DNA of 64,000 bases from positions 188,001 through 252,000 of IMG/VR virus record IMGVR_UViG_3300020469_003050; one strand, given 5' to 3'. The notes beneath the pieces were generated by a model. It saw only the letters and a program-made list of their open reading frames with translations. It made no database searches and was not told the origin of the DNA. The DNA is from a virus. Shown here in pieces: positions 1-9,670 of the stretch. The position numbers were made by a program, and so were the translations under genes. Every line of letters starts with the position of its first letter. The stretch's first letter is position 1.

Positions 1-1569
1 ACTTTGGGTGAAGCGGCAGAATTTACAAAAAGATTTTCAAGGTCTGTTGGTATGGTAGGGGTAGAGGCTTCATTAAAGTTTGCTAACTCACTAACAAAAT
101 CTCAGGAAGCAGGTGGTCTTGATTTAATGGGAAGATTTGGTCTTGAATTTGGTGAAGTAACATCAATGGCAGGAGAATACCTAGACTCATTAAGAAACAT
201 GGGCATGCTTGATAGAATGAGTCAGCAACAATTACGTGACGGCATGGACGATTTTATGTCAGGTGTTTCTTCAACTGCAAACGTTTTAAAGATAAACATG
301 GAAGATGCGGCTAAGATGATTTCACAAACTCTACAACGTGACGATGTAACATCAAGATTAGTTACTATGGATCCTAATAGAGCGGATGCTATTAGAGAAA
401 CTATTGGCTCAGCAGGAATGTTAGAAGGTACATTAGGTCAAGCAGTTATCGAAAGAATGGCATCAGGAAGCCAAGGCGCATTTGTACGTGAACAAACATT
501 CCAACAATTAAGTGGTACCGGTATTGGTAAAGAATTACTTCCAATAGTAGAACGACTTGCATTGGCAGGCGAACAAGGACCAGAAGCATTTCAAACTGCT
601 ATTGCTGATTTATCTCCTGACATTGAGTCTATCATTGCAAGTGCAAGTACAGAAGGCAATCGTGCAGTTTTACAAACAGACCAATTTTTACAGTCAATGG
701 TTGCAGACTTGTCTCGTCTTAGAGCAACAGTGGAAGATGCAGATGCAGGACCGGTAGCACCATCACAAGAAGATAAGGCTGTTTTACAAGGAATAGAAAA
801 TAGAAGACAGGCTATTATTGGATTAGAAGATATATTCAATACACAAGTTAAAGGTTTTACGGATATATTAGGAGAAATGAACGCCGCCAACGCAGAATCA
901 ATTAAAGAATTTAGAAGATTAGGAAATGAATTAGGACCAGTAGCAACTGTTATTACAGATTTATCTGGAACATTTGAGGTAATAAAAACAGATTTCTTTA
1001 CATCATTGGCAGGTATGGCCGCAGATATAAGTGCATGGTCTACAGAAAATCTTGGGATAAGGGATGAAAATCAAGACCAAAAAAATCTTGAAAACGAAAT
1101 TACATCCTCAGAAGCAACAAAGAATTTAACCGAAGGTAAAGGAAAACTCAGGGACGAGGATTCAGGTGTAATCACAGATAATAATAATCAAAATATATTC
1201 GACCAAATTATGAAAGGCTTAGAGGCAACTGGATCAAACCGGGACGAAAAAATTGCTAAAAGTACAGAAAAAATGGTTGAGTTGATGGGAATGTTTGATA
1301 ATGGTGATAGCATAGCAGACAGAGAGGCGCAGATGGTAGAATTCGCAAAAGTACTAGAGGTACTTTCGAAAACTGATGCGGCTCAAACTGAGGATGGAAA
1401 GAAAAATCTTGAAGCAATATATGAGGCTTTAACTAACATGGATACGAATATGGCTTCTTGGTTTAAGCCAAAATCTGTAGATGACCGTAATACGGCAGAA
1501 AACCAAGCAGAACAAAACGCTATACTGGTAGAATTACAAAAGCTAATAAATGCGTTAAATAACATATAA
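1..1569 (+). CDS. Unidentified long structural-like protein, 5' partial
   Basis: The frame is open from base 1 (ACT TTG GGT), so the true start lies upstream; about 522 codons are visible. I do not recognise the family. The protein is soluble, rich in Ala, Gly, Met and Gln in its first half, and predicted mostly helical, with an Asn/Glu-rich C-terminal third. Long helical composition and its place directly before the portal gene suggest a virion or tape-measure-like component, but no motif proves it. It ends 58 bases before the portal start. A sigma70-like promoter lies in that gap, so the next unit can be transcribed separately. Confidence 0.5.
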   Translation, partial: TLGEAAEFTKRFSRSVGMVGVEASLKFANSLTKSQEAGGLDLMGRFGLEFGEVTSMAGEYLDSLRNMGMLDRMSQQQLRDGMDDFMSGVSSTANVLKINMEDAAKMISQTLQRDDVTSRLVTMDPNRADAIRETIGSAGMLEGTLGQAVIERMASGSQGAFVREQTFQQLSGTGIGKELLPIVERLALAGEQGPEAFQTAIADLSPDIESIIASASTEGNRAVLQTDQFLQSMVADLSRLRATVEDADAGPVAPSQEDKAVLQGIENRRQAIIGLEDIFNTQVKGFTDILGEMNAANAESIKEFRRLGNELGPVATVITDLSGTFEVIKTDFFTSLAGMAADISAWSTENLGIRDENQDQKNLENEITSSEATKNLTEGKGKLRDEDSGVITDNNNQNIFDQIMKGLEATGSNRDEKIAKSTEKMVELMGMFDNGDSIADREAQMVEFAKVLEVLSKTDAAQTEDGKKNLEAIYEALTNMDTNMASWFKPKSVDDRNTAENQAEQNAILVELQKLINALNNI

Positions 1570-1579
1570 GGAAAGAGTA

Positions 1580-1608
1580 TTGACAACGATATCAAATTAT
1601 GATAGAAT
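1580..1608 (+). promoter_or_regulatory. Sigma70-like promoter before portal gene
   Basis: TTGACA at 1580-1585, exactly 17 bases, then TAGAAT at 1603-1608. It lies in the gap between the left-edge gene and gp20. The fit to a host vegetative promoter is good, which is odd because the portal gene of T4-like phages is expressed late. No late box is seen here. Confidence 0.55.
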
Positions 1609-1627
1609 TAACTCTAAGGATTAAAAA

Positions 1628-3325
1628 ATGAGCTGGAAAAAATATTTTAAAACATACGACGGAATGCCAGAGAAAATGCCTGCATCGACAGGTACTGGTT
1701 ATGCCGGAGATGCAGACACAAAACGATATAGTAGTTGGTTACCTGAGGTTTATCAGGGACAACCTAATCGTGTTCAACGATATGGTCAATATGACCAAAT
1801 GGATTTAGATAGTGAAGTAAACACTGCGTTAGATACTATTGCAGAATTTTCTACACTAAAAAACGAACAATCTAAACTTCCATTTCATGTCGAATATAAT
1901 GAAGACCAAACTGAAACTGAAAATGACGTTATTCAAAAGTCATTAAGACAGTGGTGTGCAGTAAATAAACTTTCTAAAAGAATGTTTCGTATTTTCAGAA
2001 ATGCAGTAAAATACGGAGACCAAATGTTCATTCGTGATCCTGAAACATATAAACTTTTTTGGGTAGATCCAGCTAAAATCGAAAAAGTTATTGTGAACGA
2101 AGGTAAAGGAAAAAAGATTGAAGCATATTATATTAAAGATTTAGATATCAATCTGCAAAGTCTTAATATTACAGCCGATACAACTAAACTATTACAAACA
2201 CAAACAGGGTTAACAGGTGCACCTAACATCAATGCTAATACAACACAAGGCTTTGGTGGCGGAGCGGCAGGCGGAACACGTTTTGTTTCAGACCAAACTT
2301 CAACTCCTGTAGATGCTAAACACGTTGTACACGTTTCATTGAATGAAGGTATCGATGGCTTCTGGCCTTTTGGTAACTCAATTCTTGAACCAGTGTTCAA
2401 AGTTTACAAACAAAAAGAATTATTAGAAGATGCTATTCTGATTTATCGTGTTCAAAGAGCACCAGAACGTAGAGTATTCTATATCGATGTTGGTAACATG
2501 CCAACACACAAAGCAAGAGCCCACTTAGAACGTATTAAAAGTGAAATTCATCAAAGACGTATTCCAAGTAAAACAGGCGGTGGACAAAACATCGTTGATA
2601 GTGCATACAATCCACTATCTATTATGGAAGATTACTTCTTTGCTCAGACGGCTGAAGGTCGTGGTTCTAAAGTTGAGACACTACCAGGTGGTGAAAACTT
2701 AGGACAGATTGATGATTTAAAATACTTCAATGATAAGATGATGCGTGGACTTAGAGTCCCACCAAGCTATCTAGGTAGCTTAGACAGTGACGGTAACGGC
2801 TACAATGATGGTCGTGTAGGCACTGCATTCATTCAAGAATTTAGATTTACTAAGTTCTGTGAACGTTTACAAGCATTAGTATGTGAAGACTTAGACAGAG
2901 AGTTTAAGATGTTTATGAAACACAGAGGTGTGTTGATTGAAAGTTCTTTATTCGACTTGAAATTTAATCCTCCACAAAACTTTGGTAAGTATCGTCAAGC
3001 AGAAGTAGACCAAGTTATGATGAACGTATTTACTGCAATCGAAGGCGCAGATTATGTAAGTAAACGTTTTGCAATGAAACGTTTCTTAGGTTTATCAGAA
3101 GAAGAAATTATGATGAACGAAAAAATGTGGCATGAAGAAAAAGGCACTGGTGACCCACAAGATGCAGACGGACTTAAATCAGTAGGAGCAAGTGTTCCTG
3201 GTGGTGAGTTTGAAGGCGGCGAACCAGAGTTTGATGAAACAGATGCAGAAACAGATGAAGAAGGTTCACCAATAAGTGGCGCGGAAAATTCCGAAGAAGG
3301 CGAAGAAACGCCTATAAACGTATAA
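1628..3325 (+). CDS. 20: Portal vertex protein (gp20)
   Basis: Portal protein forming the dodecameric ring at the unique capsid vertex. It nucleates prohead assembly, binds terminase during packaging and connects to the neck. At 565 residues it is slightly longer than T4 gp20 (524). Recognisable family segments are the N-terminal start leading into DLDSEVNTALDTIAEF, the central block with QRAPERRVFYIDVGNMP, and the conserved RVPPSYLG region about two-thirds along. The last 60 residues are an acidic Glu/Asp/Gly tail. A TAAGGA ribosome site lies 7 bases before the ATG. It is followed by small core-region genes and gp21, as in T4. Confidence 0.95.
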   Translation: MSWKKYFKTYDGMPEKMPASTGTGYAGDADTKRYSSWLPEVYQGQPNRVQRYGQYDQMDLDSEVNTALDTIAEFSTLKNEQSKLPFHVEYNEDQTETENDVIQKSLRQWCAVNKLSKRMFRIFRNAVKYGDQMFIRDPETYKLFWVDPAKIEKVIVNEGKGKKIEAYYIKDLDINLQSLNITADTTKLLQTQTGLTGAPNINANTTQGFGGGAAGGTRFVSDQTSTPVDAKHVVHVSLNEGIDGFWPFGNSILEPVFKVYKQKELLEDAILIYRVQRAPERRVFYIDVGNMPTHKARAHLERIKSEIHQRRIPSKTGGGQNIVDSAYNPLSIMEDYFFAQTAEGRGSKVETLPGGENLGQIDDLKYFNDKMMRGLRVPPSYLGSLDSDGNGYNDGRVGTAFIQEFRFTKFCERLQALVCEDLDREFKMFMKHRGVLIESSLFDLKFNPPQNFGKYRQAEVDQVMMNVFTAIEGADYVSKRFAMKRFLGLSEEEIMMNEKMWHEEKGTGDPQDADGLKSVGASVPGGEFEGGEPEFDETDAETDEEGSPISGAENSEEGEETPINV

Positions 3326-3328
3326 ATA
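3321..3328 (+). promoter_or_regulatory. Late promoter TATAAATA
   Basis: Exact match to the T4 late -10 octamer, overlapping the end of gp20 and 23 bases before the start of the small gene at 3352. Confidence 0.8.
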
Positions 3329-3351
3329 GATATAGTAAACGGAGTTTTTAA

Positions 3352-3570
3352 ATGAAGTATAGTGATATTACTGAAAACTATTCTCCCGATAGGGATGAAC
3401 ACAATAGTATAGAATTAGATGATACAAGAAAAAATCGTCTAACACTTACTCACCTTAACGACTTACGTAAGATGCGAGAGTACAGAAAAGTACAGAATTC
3501 AGAAGAAAAAGACAGACTAAAAACACAATATGGTGGTAGTTCTGAGGCATCTTCTGAGCCTGAATTATAA
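3352..3570 (+). CDS. Small prohead-core-region protein (gp67 position)
   Basis: A charged 72-residue protein with no membrane segment; its centre (residues 24-60) is helical and basic, with an SSEASSEPEL-type tail. I cannot assign it by sequence. In T4 the interval between gp20 and gp21 holds the small core proteins gp67 and gp68, so a role in the prohead core is inferred from position and from its own exact late promoter. GGAG lies 7 bases before the ATG. It is followed by a terminator, so it forms a single-gene late unit or is read through. Confidence 0.7.
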   Translation: MKYSDITENYSPDRDEHNSIELDDTRKNRLTLTHLNDLRKMREYRKVQNSEEKDRLKTQYGGSSEASSEPEL

Positions 3571-3656
3571 TACTTAAGTGTCAAATAATTGTTTGAAAAA
3601 GCAGTTATATATGTATATAAGTTAGATATGACCTTTGTTAAATAACTTATATCAGT

Positions 3657-3684
3657 AAAACCGGCTAAAAAATAGCCGTTTTTT
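3657..3684 (+). terminator. Rho-independent terminator
   Basis: Stem CGGCTA (3662-3667), loop AAAAA, stem TAGCCG (3673-3678), then six T. It closes the gp20 / small gene unit. The A-run before the stem could extend pairing with the T-tract. Confidence 0.8.
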
Positions 3685-3714
3685 ACTATTTCCGTAATAA
3701 ACCCCAAAAACCTC

Positions 3715-3722
3715 TATAAATA
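3715..3722 (+). promoter_or_regulatory. Late promoter TATAAATA
   Basis: Exact late octamer about 31 bases after the terminator T-tract. It starts the unit acidic core protein - gp21 - gp22 - gp23, in which no further late box is seen. The leader is about 85 nt. Confidence 0.8.
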
Positions 3723-3813
3723 CATGTGAAACAAATAGAAGTGTTTCTACAACCTTGCCACATCAAACGACTTTAGTTTTTTTTGGCGATTATAGAAGAT
3801 AAGGAGACAAATT

Positions 3814-4740
3814 ATGTCAGACAGAAGTACATTAGAACAAGTACTAGAACTTCTAATCAATGAGGAAAAAGACGCCGCAGAAAACATGCTACACGATTTT
3901 ATCGTAGCAGAGGCTCGTAGGATCCACGAAGAACTTCTTAACGATAGTGATGAAGTTGTAGAAGAAGACCTTGAGGATATTGACGAATCTGAGGCCGAAA
4001 CTGACCAAGTTGAGGACAAAGAAGAAGTACAAGAAGTAGCATCAATCGAAGATGGCGAAGCTATCGAAGATGATACTGCTGAAATTGAAAATGAAGAATT
4101 CTATGATGCAGACGAATCAGACGAAGACGAAGCAGTTGCAGACCTAGAAATGGGTGATGCAGAAGCAGAGGCTCCGGCAGATGATATGGAAGCACGTGTA
4201 GACGACCTAGAGTCAAATCTAGCGGATCTTGAAGCGGAATTCGAAAAAATAATGTCAGGTGAAGGCGATGACATGGAAGACGAAGCTGATGAAGAAGAAA
4301 AAGCTGAGGACGACATGGAAGAAAACACTGAAATTGAAGTTGCAGAAGAAGACGCAACAGAAGGTTCAGATGAACTAGAACTTGATTTAGAAGAATCAGA
4401 AGACGAAGCAGAAGCAGACAAAGTAGAAGAAAAATCTACAGATGAAGAAGCAGATGAGAAGTTAGAAGAATATGTAACTCCAGCAACTGCCTCAGCAGGC
4501 GATGACGGCGATAAAGCGGCATCACCAGTTAATGCTAATGCAAAACGTCCTGGTGACGACTCAAATGCAAAACCAGTAGGCCAAAACGATGGTAACACAT
4601 CAGGCGGCAAAGGTGATGCACCAAAAGATATGTCAACAGGTAACGTAAACGTATCTGGAAACAGTAAAGCACCTGCTATGAAGTCAGAGAAGGCTTCTGA
4701 AGGTGATGGCGGCGCTAACACCAAGTCAGTTAGTAGCTAA
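3814..4740 (+). CDS. Highly acidic prohead-core candidate
   Basis: A 308-residue protein whose middle (about residues 45-220) is almost entirely Glu/Asp/Ala. It is preceded by a normal helical N-terminus (LEQVLELLINEEKDAAENML) and followed by an Asn/Ser/Gly/Lys C-terminal tail. It has no enzymatic motif. It lies directly before the prohead protease, where T4 encodes core protein gp68, so I infer a scaffold or core component, possibly cut by gp21. RBS AAGGAG precedes the ATG. The long minus-strand frame opposite is a mirror of the Glu/Asp codons and not a gene. Confidence 0.7.
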   Translation: MSDRSTLEQVLELLINEEKDAAENMLHDFIVAEARRIHEELLNDSDEVVEEDLEDIDESEAETDQVEDKEEVQEVASIEDGEAIEDDTAEIENEEFYDADESDEDEAVADLEMGDAEAEAPADDMEARVDDLESNLADLEAEFEKIMSGEGDDMEDEADEEEKAEDDMEENTEIEVAEEDATEGSDELELDLEESEDEAEADKVEEKSTDEEADEKLEEYVTPATASAGDDGDKAASPVNANAKRPGDDSNAKPVGQNDGNTSGGKGDAPKDMSTGNVNVSGNSKAPAMKSEKASEGDGGANTKSVSS

Positions 4741-4760
4741 TAAAACTTTGGAGAAAACCA

Positions 4761-5390
4761 ATGACCGTTCTTATTGAAAGATTATCTCACAAACAAGCGA
4801 ATGTGAAGTCACGTATCGTTGAAGGTGATGACGGTGGAAAAAACATGTTCATGGAAGGCATTTTCGTTCAAGGTAACGTAAAGAATGCTAACCAAAGGGT
4901 ATACCCTGTATCTGAAATTACTAGGGCTGTTGAATCAGTTCAAGCTAAAATCAGTGAAGGATTCCCGGTTTTAGGTGAATGTGACCATCCGCCAGAATTA
5001 ACCGTAAACGTTGACCGTGTTTCGCATATTATTGAAAGTATGTGGATGGATGGACCGAACGGATATGGTAAACTTAAAATTGTTCCTACACCCATGGGTA
5101 ACATTATCAGAACATTAATCGAATCAGGTGCCACGCTAGGTGTCTCATCTCGTGGTTCTGGTGAAGTTGGCAATAATGGGAATGTTAGCAATTTTGAGAT
5201 TGTCACAGTGGACATCGTAGCACAACCAAGTGCTCCGGATGCCTATCCGAAGGCAATCTACGAAGGTTTAATGAACATGCGTGGTGGTTTCCAAACTTGG
5301 CAACTAGCACAAAATGTACAAACAGACAAGGTCGCTCAAAAATACTTGTCAGAACAAATCGTTAAGTTCATTAATGAACTTAAACTATAA
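4761..5390 (+). CDS. 21: Prohead core protease (gp21)
   Basis: Serine protease of the T4 gp21 (S77) family that matures the prohead by cutting scaffold, capsid and internal proteins after I/L-x-E. At 209 residues it is the usual length (T4 gp21 is 212). Visible catalytic elements are His76 in ECDHPP, the Ser pair 129-130 in LGVSSRG, and Asp151 after VTV. A GGAG site precedes the ATG. It sits between the acidic core protein and the scaffold as in T4. Likely substrates in this window are gp22, gp23 and the CTS-bearing protein at 28793. Confidence 0.93.
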   Translation: MTVLIERLSHKQANVKSRIVEGDDGGKNMFMEGIFVQGNVKNANQRVYPVSEITRAVESVQAKISEGFPVLGECDHPPELTVNVDRVSHIIESMWMDGPNGYGKLKIVPTPMGNIIRTLIESGATLGVSSRGSGEVGNNGNVSNFEIVTVDIVAQPSAPDAYPKAIYEGLMNMRGGFQTWQLAQNVQTDKVAQKYLSEQIVKFINELKL

Positions 5391-5404
5391 CAGGAGAAGC
5401 AACA

Positions 5405-6523
5405 ATGGCAAACGAAATCCTTGCTAATCTTTTAGAGTCCGGAGCACTTTCCGAAGAGGCAGGCGCTCAGATTAAAGAGGCTTTAGAAGCAAAATTGAAT
5501 GAAGCAAGAGAGGAGATTACAGCCGAGTTGCGTGAGGAGTTCGCACAGAAGTTTGAACACGACAAATCAGTAATTGTTGAAGCAATGGACAACATGCTAA
5601 ACACAACAATTAAAACTGAAATGGAAGAGTTTAAAACAGACCGTGAGGCTCTTATCGCAGAACGAGTAGCATATAAGAAAGCAATTTCTGAACATGCTAA
5701 ACTCCTTGAAAAATTCATTGCATCTCGTTTGGCGACCGAAGTTAAAGAACTCAGAGCAGATAGGGCAAAAGTTAACGAAAATCTACAGGAAACTAAGAAA
5801 TTCGTTGTTAAACAACTTAGCCGTGAACTAGCTGAGTTCCACAACGATAAACGTGAATTAGTTAACACTAAAGTACGTTTAGTAGCAGAAGGTAAGAATA
5901 TTCTTAACAAGACCAAAGATTCGTTTATTAAACGTTCAGCGGAACTTGTTGAAAATACAATCAAGAATTCTTTACGTTCAGAAATGAAAAACTTAAAAGA
6001 AGATATCGTACAAGCTAAAGAAAACGAGTTTGGACGTAAGGTCTTTGAAGCATTTTCAGGTGAATTCATGGCTTCACAATTAAATGAAGGCACAGAAGTA
6101 GCTAAAGTGAACAAGAAACTTGACGAATCTGCTAATAAGGTTGCAGAACTTGAAAAAGTGATAGCTGATAAAGATGCAGACATTGAAGGCGCTAAGAAGG
6201 CTCAACGTATACTAGAAGACAAGATGAACAGAAAAGAAGTTCTATCAGGTTTACTAGCACCGTTAGGCAAAGAAAAAGCAACAGTAATGTCTGATTTATT
6301 GGAATCAGTAAAAACTTCAAATCTACAAACAGCATTCAAGAAATATCTACCGGCTGTTTTAGATGAAAAGAACGTTTCAACGAAAGAAGAAACACAAACA
6401 TTAACAGAAGGCAAAGTGACTGAAATTACTGGTGACCGTGAGGTAGCAACACACGTGGAATCACAGTCGTCAGGAAGCGATGCCGAAATTATTCAGCTTA
6501 AAAAATTAGCTGGATTAAATTAA
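5405..6523 (+). CDS. 22: Prohead scaffold protein (gp22)
   Basis: Major scaffold of the prohead core, later degraded by gp21. The 372-residue product is longer than T4 gp22 (269). It is almost wholly charged coiled coil (residues about 10-300), with many Glu/Lys/Arg heptads, no Trp and few aromatics, as expected for a scaffold. The C-terminal 35 residues end in IIQLKKLAGLN, a short motif also seen in the protein at 29356. AGGAGAAG precedes the ATG. Its place between gp21 and gp23 makes the call firm. Confidence 0.88.
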   Translation: MANEILANLLESGALSEEAGAQIKEALEAKLNEAREEITAELREEFAQKFEHDKSVIVEAMDNMLNTTIKTEMEEFKTDREALIAERVAYKKAISEHAKLLEKFIASRLATEVKELRADRAKVNENLQETKKFVVKQLSRELAEFHNDKRELVNTKVRLVAEGKNILNKTKDSFIKRSAELVENTIKNSLRSEMKNLKEDIVQAKENEFGRKVFEAFSGEFMASQLNEGTEVAKVNKKLDESANKVAELEKVIADKDADIEGAKKAQRILEDKMNRKEVLSGLLAPLGKEKATVMSDLLESVKTSNLQTAFKKYLPAVLDEKNVSTKEETQTLTEGKVTEITGDREVATHVESQSSGSDAEIIQLKKLAGLN

Positions 6524-6549
6524 CCAGGATAATATCAGGAGAATAAAAG

Positions 6550-7704
6550 ATGGAAAATCTTTTTGAAGGAAATAACTGGGACGGTACACGTGATGCTCTT
6601 TTAGAAGGTCTAGAAGGCACAAAACGTGACACAATGTCCGCAGTTTTAGAAAACACTAAAGTAGCACTTAATGAAAGTGCAACTGCTGGTGCAACACAGG
6701 CTGGTAACATCGCAACACTAAACAAAGTGATTCTACCAGTTATCCGTCGTGTAATGCCAACAGTTATCGCAAACGAAATCATCGGCGTACAGCCAATGAC
6801 TGGCCCAGTTGGCCAAATTCACACATTACGTGTACGTTACGCAGAAGCAAAAGCTGGCGTGGCGGCAGGTGATGAAGCACTAAGTCCATTTGAAATTGCT
6901 AACGCATATTCAGGTGACGCGGCAGGGGCTCCGGCTTCTACAGCATCACTAGAAGGTGAAGCAGGTTCAAAAATGTCAATTCAAGTGTTAAAACAAACTG
7001 TAGAAGCTAAAACAAGAAAGCTATCTGCACGTTGGACATTTGAAGCGGCTCAGGACGCTAACTCAATGCACGGTTTAGATATCGAAGCTGAAATCATGGC
7101 GGCATTAGCAATGGAAATCACTGCTGAAATCGACCAAGAAATCTTAGGTTCACTATCAAGCCTAGCAACAACTGGCGCTACATATGACATGTCAGCATCT
7201 TTCACAGGTACACCAACATTTATTGGTGACAGACATGCCGTTCTTGCGACATTAATTAACCAACAAGCTAACCTAGTTGCTCAACGTACTCGTAGAGGCG
7301 CGGCAAACTGGGCAGTTATCTCACCATCAGCACTAACAGTTCTACAATCTGCAACTACATCAGCATTTGCACGTACAACTGAAGGTACTTTTGAAGCACC
7401 AACAAATACTAAATTCGTAGGTACTCTAAACAGTACAATGAGAGTATATGTTAACACATATGCATCAAACGATGACGTATTACTTGGTTACAAAGGTCAA
7501 GGCGAAATCGATGCGGCGGCATTCTATTGTCCGTACGTACCGCTAATGTCTTCAGGCGTTGTGGTAGATCCAAGTTCATTCGAACCAGTAGTGTCATTCA
7601 TGACTCGTTACGGTTACGTTGAACTAACAAATACTGCATCATCTCTAGGTAATGCGGCAGACTACGTATCTAAAATCGCAGTCTCAAATCTATCTTTCGT
7701 ATAA
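6550..7704 (+). CDS. 23: Major capsid protein (gp23)
   Basis: Main shell protein of the T4-like head (HK97 fold). The diagnostic block is VIRRVMPTVIANEIIGVQPM followed by GPVGQIHTLRVRYA (residues about 64-95), matching the most conserved part of T4 gp23. A candidate gp21 processing site is L40-N41-E42|S43, which would remove the N-terminal delta peptide. At 384 residues it is much shorter than T4 gp23 (521) and probably lacks the insertion domain. Ribosome site AGGAGAATAAAAG. It closes its operon with a strong terminator. Confidence 0.93.
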   Translation: MENLFEGNNWDGTRDALLEGLEGTKRDTMSAVLENTKVALNESATAGATQAGNIATLNKVILPVIRRVMPTVIANEIIGVQPMTGPVGQIHTLRVRYAEAKAGVAAGDEALSPFEIANAYSGDAAGAPASTASLEGEAGSKMSIQVLKQTVEAKTRKLSARWTFEAAQDANSMHGLDIEAEIMAALAMEITAEIDQEILGSLSSLATTGATYDMSASFTGTPTFIGDRHAVLATLINQQANLVAQRTRRGAANWAVISPSALTVLQSATTSAFARTTEGTFEAPTNTKFVGTLNSTMRVYVNTYASNDDVLLGYKGQGEIDAAAFYCPYVPLMSSGVVVDPSSFEPVVSFMTRYGYVELTNTASSLGNAADYVSKIAVSNLSFV

Positions 7705-7730
7705 TTCGTTATACACAGATTACGAAGAAA

Positions 7731-7756
7731 GCCGGGATTTATTCCCGGCTTTTTTT
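7731..7756 (+). terminator. Rho-independent terminator after gp23
   Basis: Stem GCCGGGA (7731-7737), loop TTTAT, stem TCCCGGC (7743-7749), seven T. It ends the core-protein to gp23 operon. Confidence 0.9.
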
Positions 7757-7779
7757 ATGGCTAAAAAACCAAGAAATCT

Positions 7780-7787
7780 GATAAATA
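7780..7787 (+). promoter_or_regulatory. Late promoter GATAAATA
   Basis: Late octamer with G for the first T, 24 bases after the gp23 terminator and about 43 before the fibre gene at 7830. Confidence 0.75.
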
Positions 7788-7829
7788 CAATTAAGATAAG
7801 AGACATAACCGTTTTGAGAGAGAATTCAC

Positions 7830-9554
7830 ATGGCAGAACAAATTAAATTTGGTGACAGATTATTTCTAAAAGGCGAAAAGCTAATATTAGATTCTGTTGC
7901 AAATGCAGTAATAAAACCTAATCAAGGTACACTAGAAATTGAAGGTAATTTACTAGTATCAGGTACAACTACCACAGTTAATTCAGAAACAGTAAGTATC
8001 GCTGATCCATTTATGTTATTAAATGGTGATTTGACATCATCAACTGCACCAACAGAACCTGTTGGTATTGAAATTAATAGAGGTTCTTCTGATAATAAGA
8101 AATTTGGATGGGACGAAACAAATTCTAAATTCTCAACATTTAGTGATGATTTAAAAACAGCCGCCATTGAAGCAACTGATATAGTTCTTACAGGTTCTTT
8201 AGTAGGTGATATTGCCTCAGAACTAGGTGATACAATAATTGATGTAACAGGCAACGGTACAGTAGATATCAACTCAGGTAATATTGACGGTACTGTTATT
8301 GGTGCAACTGCACCAGCACAAGCAACTTTTACTTCACTTACTTGGTCTACTACATCTAATACTACAGATGATTTAACTGAAGGTACAACAAATCAATATT
8401 ACACAGATGCAAGAGCAAGAGCGGCTATCAGTATGAATGCTGGTAGTGAATTGACTTATGATCCAGCAACTGGTATAATATCTTTTTCAGGAAATTATTA
8501 TCAAGATTCAGATGCTAGACAGGCAATCAGTGTAACAGGTAATGAAATAGGTTATGATAATACAACTGGTGTTATTAGTTATGATGCTCCTACAGACTTT
8601 GGTCTTTTAACAGATACAAATGTTATTTCAGGAAGCACAGGAGGCTCAACAGGTTCTAGTTTACCAACTAATGTTAGTTCTTTGTTTAATGATGCAGGGT
8701 ATGTTACACAGAGTTATCAAGGCTTCACCGCAGATTGGCAAGCAGATGATGTAACTAATTTAAATGCGGCAAAGGCTTACACTGACCAACAAATTAATTC
8801 GGTTGTTGACGTTGCTCCGTTACAATTAAACACATTAAAAAAATTAGCGGCGGCAGTAAATAACGATGCCAATTATAGTACATCAATACAAAATCAAATT
8901 AATGCTATGGCAATAGCCAATAATTTAGCAACTGTGGCTACATCAGGTAGCTTTAATGATTTACTAGACCAACCAACTATTCCTGTAAACGTAAGTGACT
9001 TACCAAATGATAGTGGTTACTTAACTTCTGGTGATTTACCAACTAATTATATGATTAATAATGGTAACAACACAGTAGCAGGAAGTATCACACCATTAAA
9101 TGATGCATCTTTCAGCTTGGGTACTCCAACAAAAAGATGGGAATATGTTTATGGTGAAACAGTTGAGGCAACATATGCCGACTTAGCAGAAAGATATGAA
9201 GCAGATGATATTTACGAACCAGGAACTGTTCTTATATTCGGTGGTGATAAAGAAGTTACTAAAACAGATGTACATACTGATTATAGAGTAGCAGGTGTTG
9301 TAAGTACTAATCCAGCTTATAAAATGAATTCAGATGCAGGTGCAGATGACACTCATCCTTACATTGCATTACGTGGTAGAGTTCCATGTAAAGTGGTGGG
9401 ACCAGTAGCTAAAGGCGACTTGATGGTAACATCTAGCGTCAAAGGACATGCAAAAAGTGTCGCTGGTGCTGATATGGGACGAGCAGTTTTTGCCAAATCC
9501 TTGACAAATGATGCTTCTGAAGGTTCAAAAATTATTGAAGTTGTAATACTTTAA
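7830..9554 (+). CDS. Fibre-like virion structural protein A
   Basis: A 574-residue beta-rich Gly/Ser/Thr/Asn protein. Near residue 190 it has a repeat of the form EGTTNQYYTDARARAAIS, typical of marine phage fibre shafts. From about residue 450 it has a C-terminal domain starting ATYADLAERYEADD and containing GTVLIFGG and ALRGRVPCKV. The same domain ends the protein at 11754. These are features of tail or head fibres; which structure it joins is not clear, and the position after gp23 also permits a capsid fibre. RBS is weak (GAGAGAAT). Own late promoter. Confidence 0.75.
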   Translation: MAEQIKFGDRLFLKGEKLILDSVANAVIKPNQGTLEIEGNLLVSGTTTTVNSETVSIADPFMLLNGDLTSSTAPTEPVGIEINRGSSDNKKFGWDETNSKFSTFSDDLKTAAIEATDIVLTGSLVGDIASELGDTIIDVTGNGTVDINSGNIDGTVIGATAPAQATFTSLTWSTTSNTTDDLTEGTTNQYYTDARARAAISMNAGSELTYDPATGIISFSGNYYQDSDARQAISVTGNEIGYDNTTGVISYDAPTDFGLLTDTNVISGSTGGSTGSSLPTNVSSLFNDAGYVTQSYQGFTADWQADDVTNLNAAKAYTDQQINSVVDVAPLQLNTLKKLAAAVNNDANYSTSIQNQINAMAIANNLATVATSGSFNDLLDQPTIPVNVSDLPNDSGYLTSGDLPTNYMINNGNNTVAGSITPLNDASFSLGTPTKRWEYVYGETVEATYADLAERYEADDIYEPGTVLIFGGDKEVTKTDVHTDYRVAGVVSTNPAYKMNSDAGADDTHPYIALRGRVPCKVVGPVAKGDLMVTSSVKGHAKSVAGADMGRAVFAKSLTNDASEGSKIIEVVIL

Positions 9555-9590
9555 GTATTATATACTAATAGTCACAAATACTCCAATCCA

Positions 9591-9598
9591 GATAAATA
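9591..9598 (+). promoter_or_regulatory. Late promoter GATAAATA
   Basis: Late octamer 73 bases before the fibre gene at 9671, giving a leader of about 67 nt with the ribosome site GGGAGAAACAAT. There is no terminator between the 7830 gene and this box. Confidence 0.75.
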
Positions 9599-9670
9599 AA
9601 GATAGATTACACTTAACCCAATTCAGTGTAGTTTATAATAAATCGATTTTTTATAGACGGGAGAAACAAT

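Noticed and set aside
4101-4724. Long minus-strand Ser-rich frame of 207 codons
   Set aside because: It is the mirror of the Glu/Asp/Ala codons of the acidic core protein, has no ribosome site and lies in a clear + strand operon.
5467-6183. 238-codon minus-strand frame under gp22
   Set aside because: Shadow of the coiled-coil scaffold gene; Ser/Leu-rich composition is a by-product of Glu/Lys codons.
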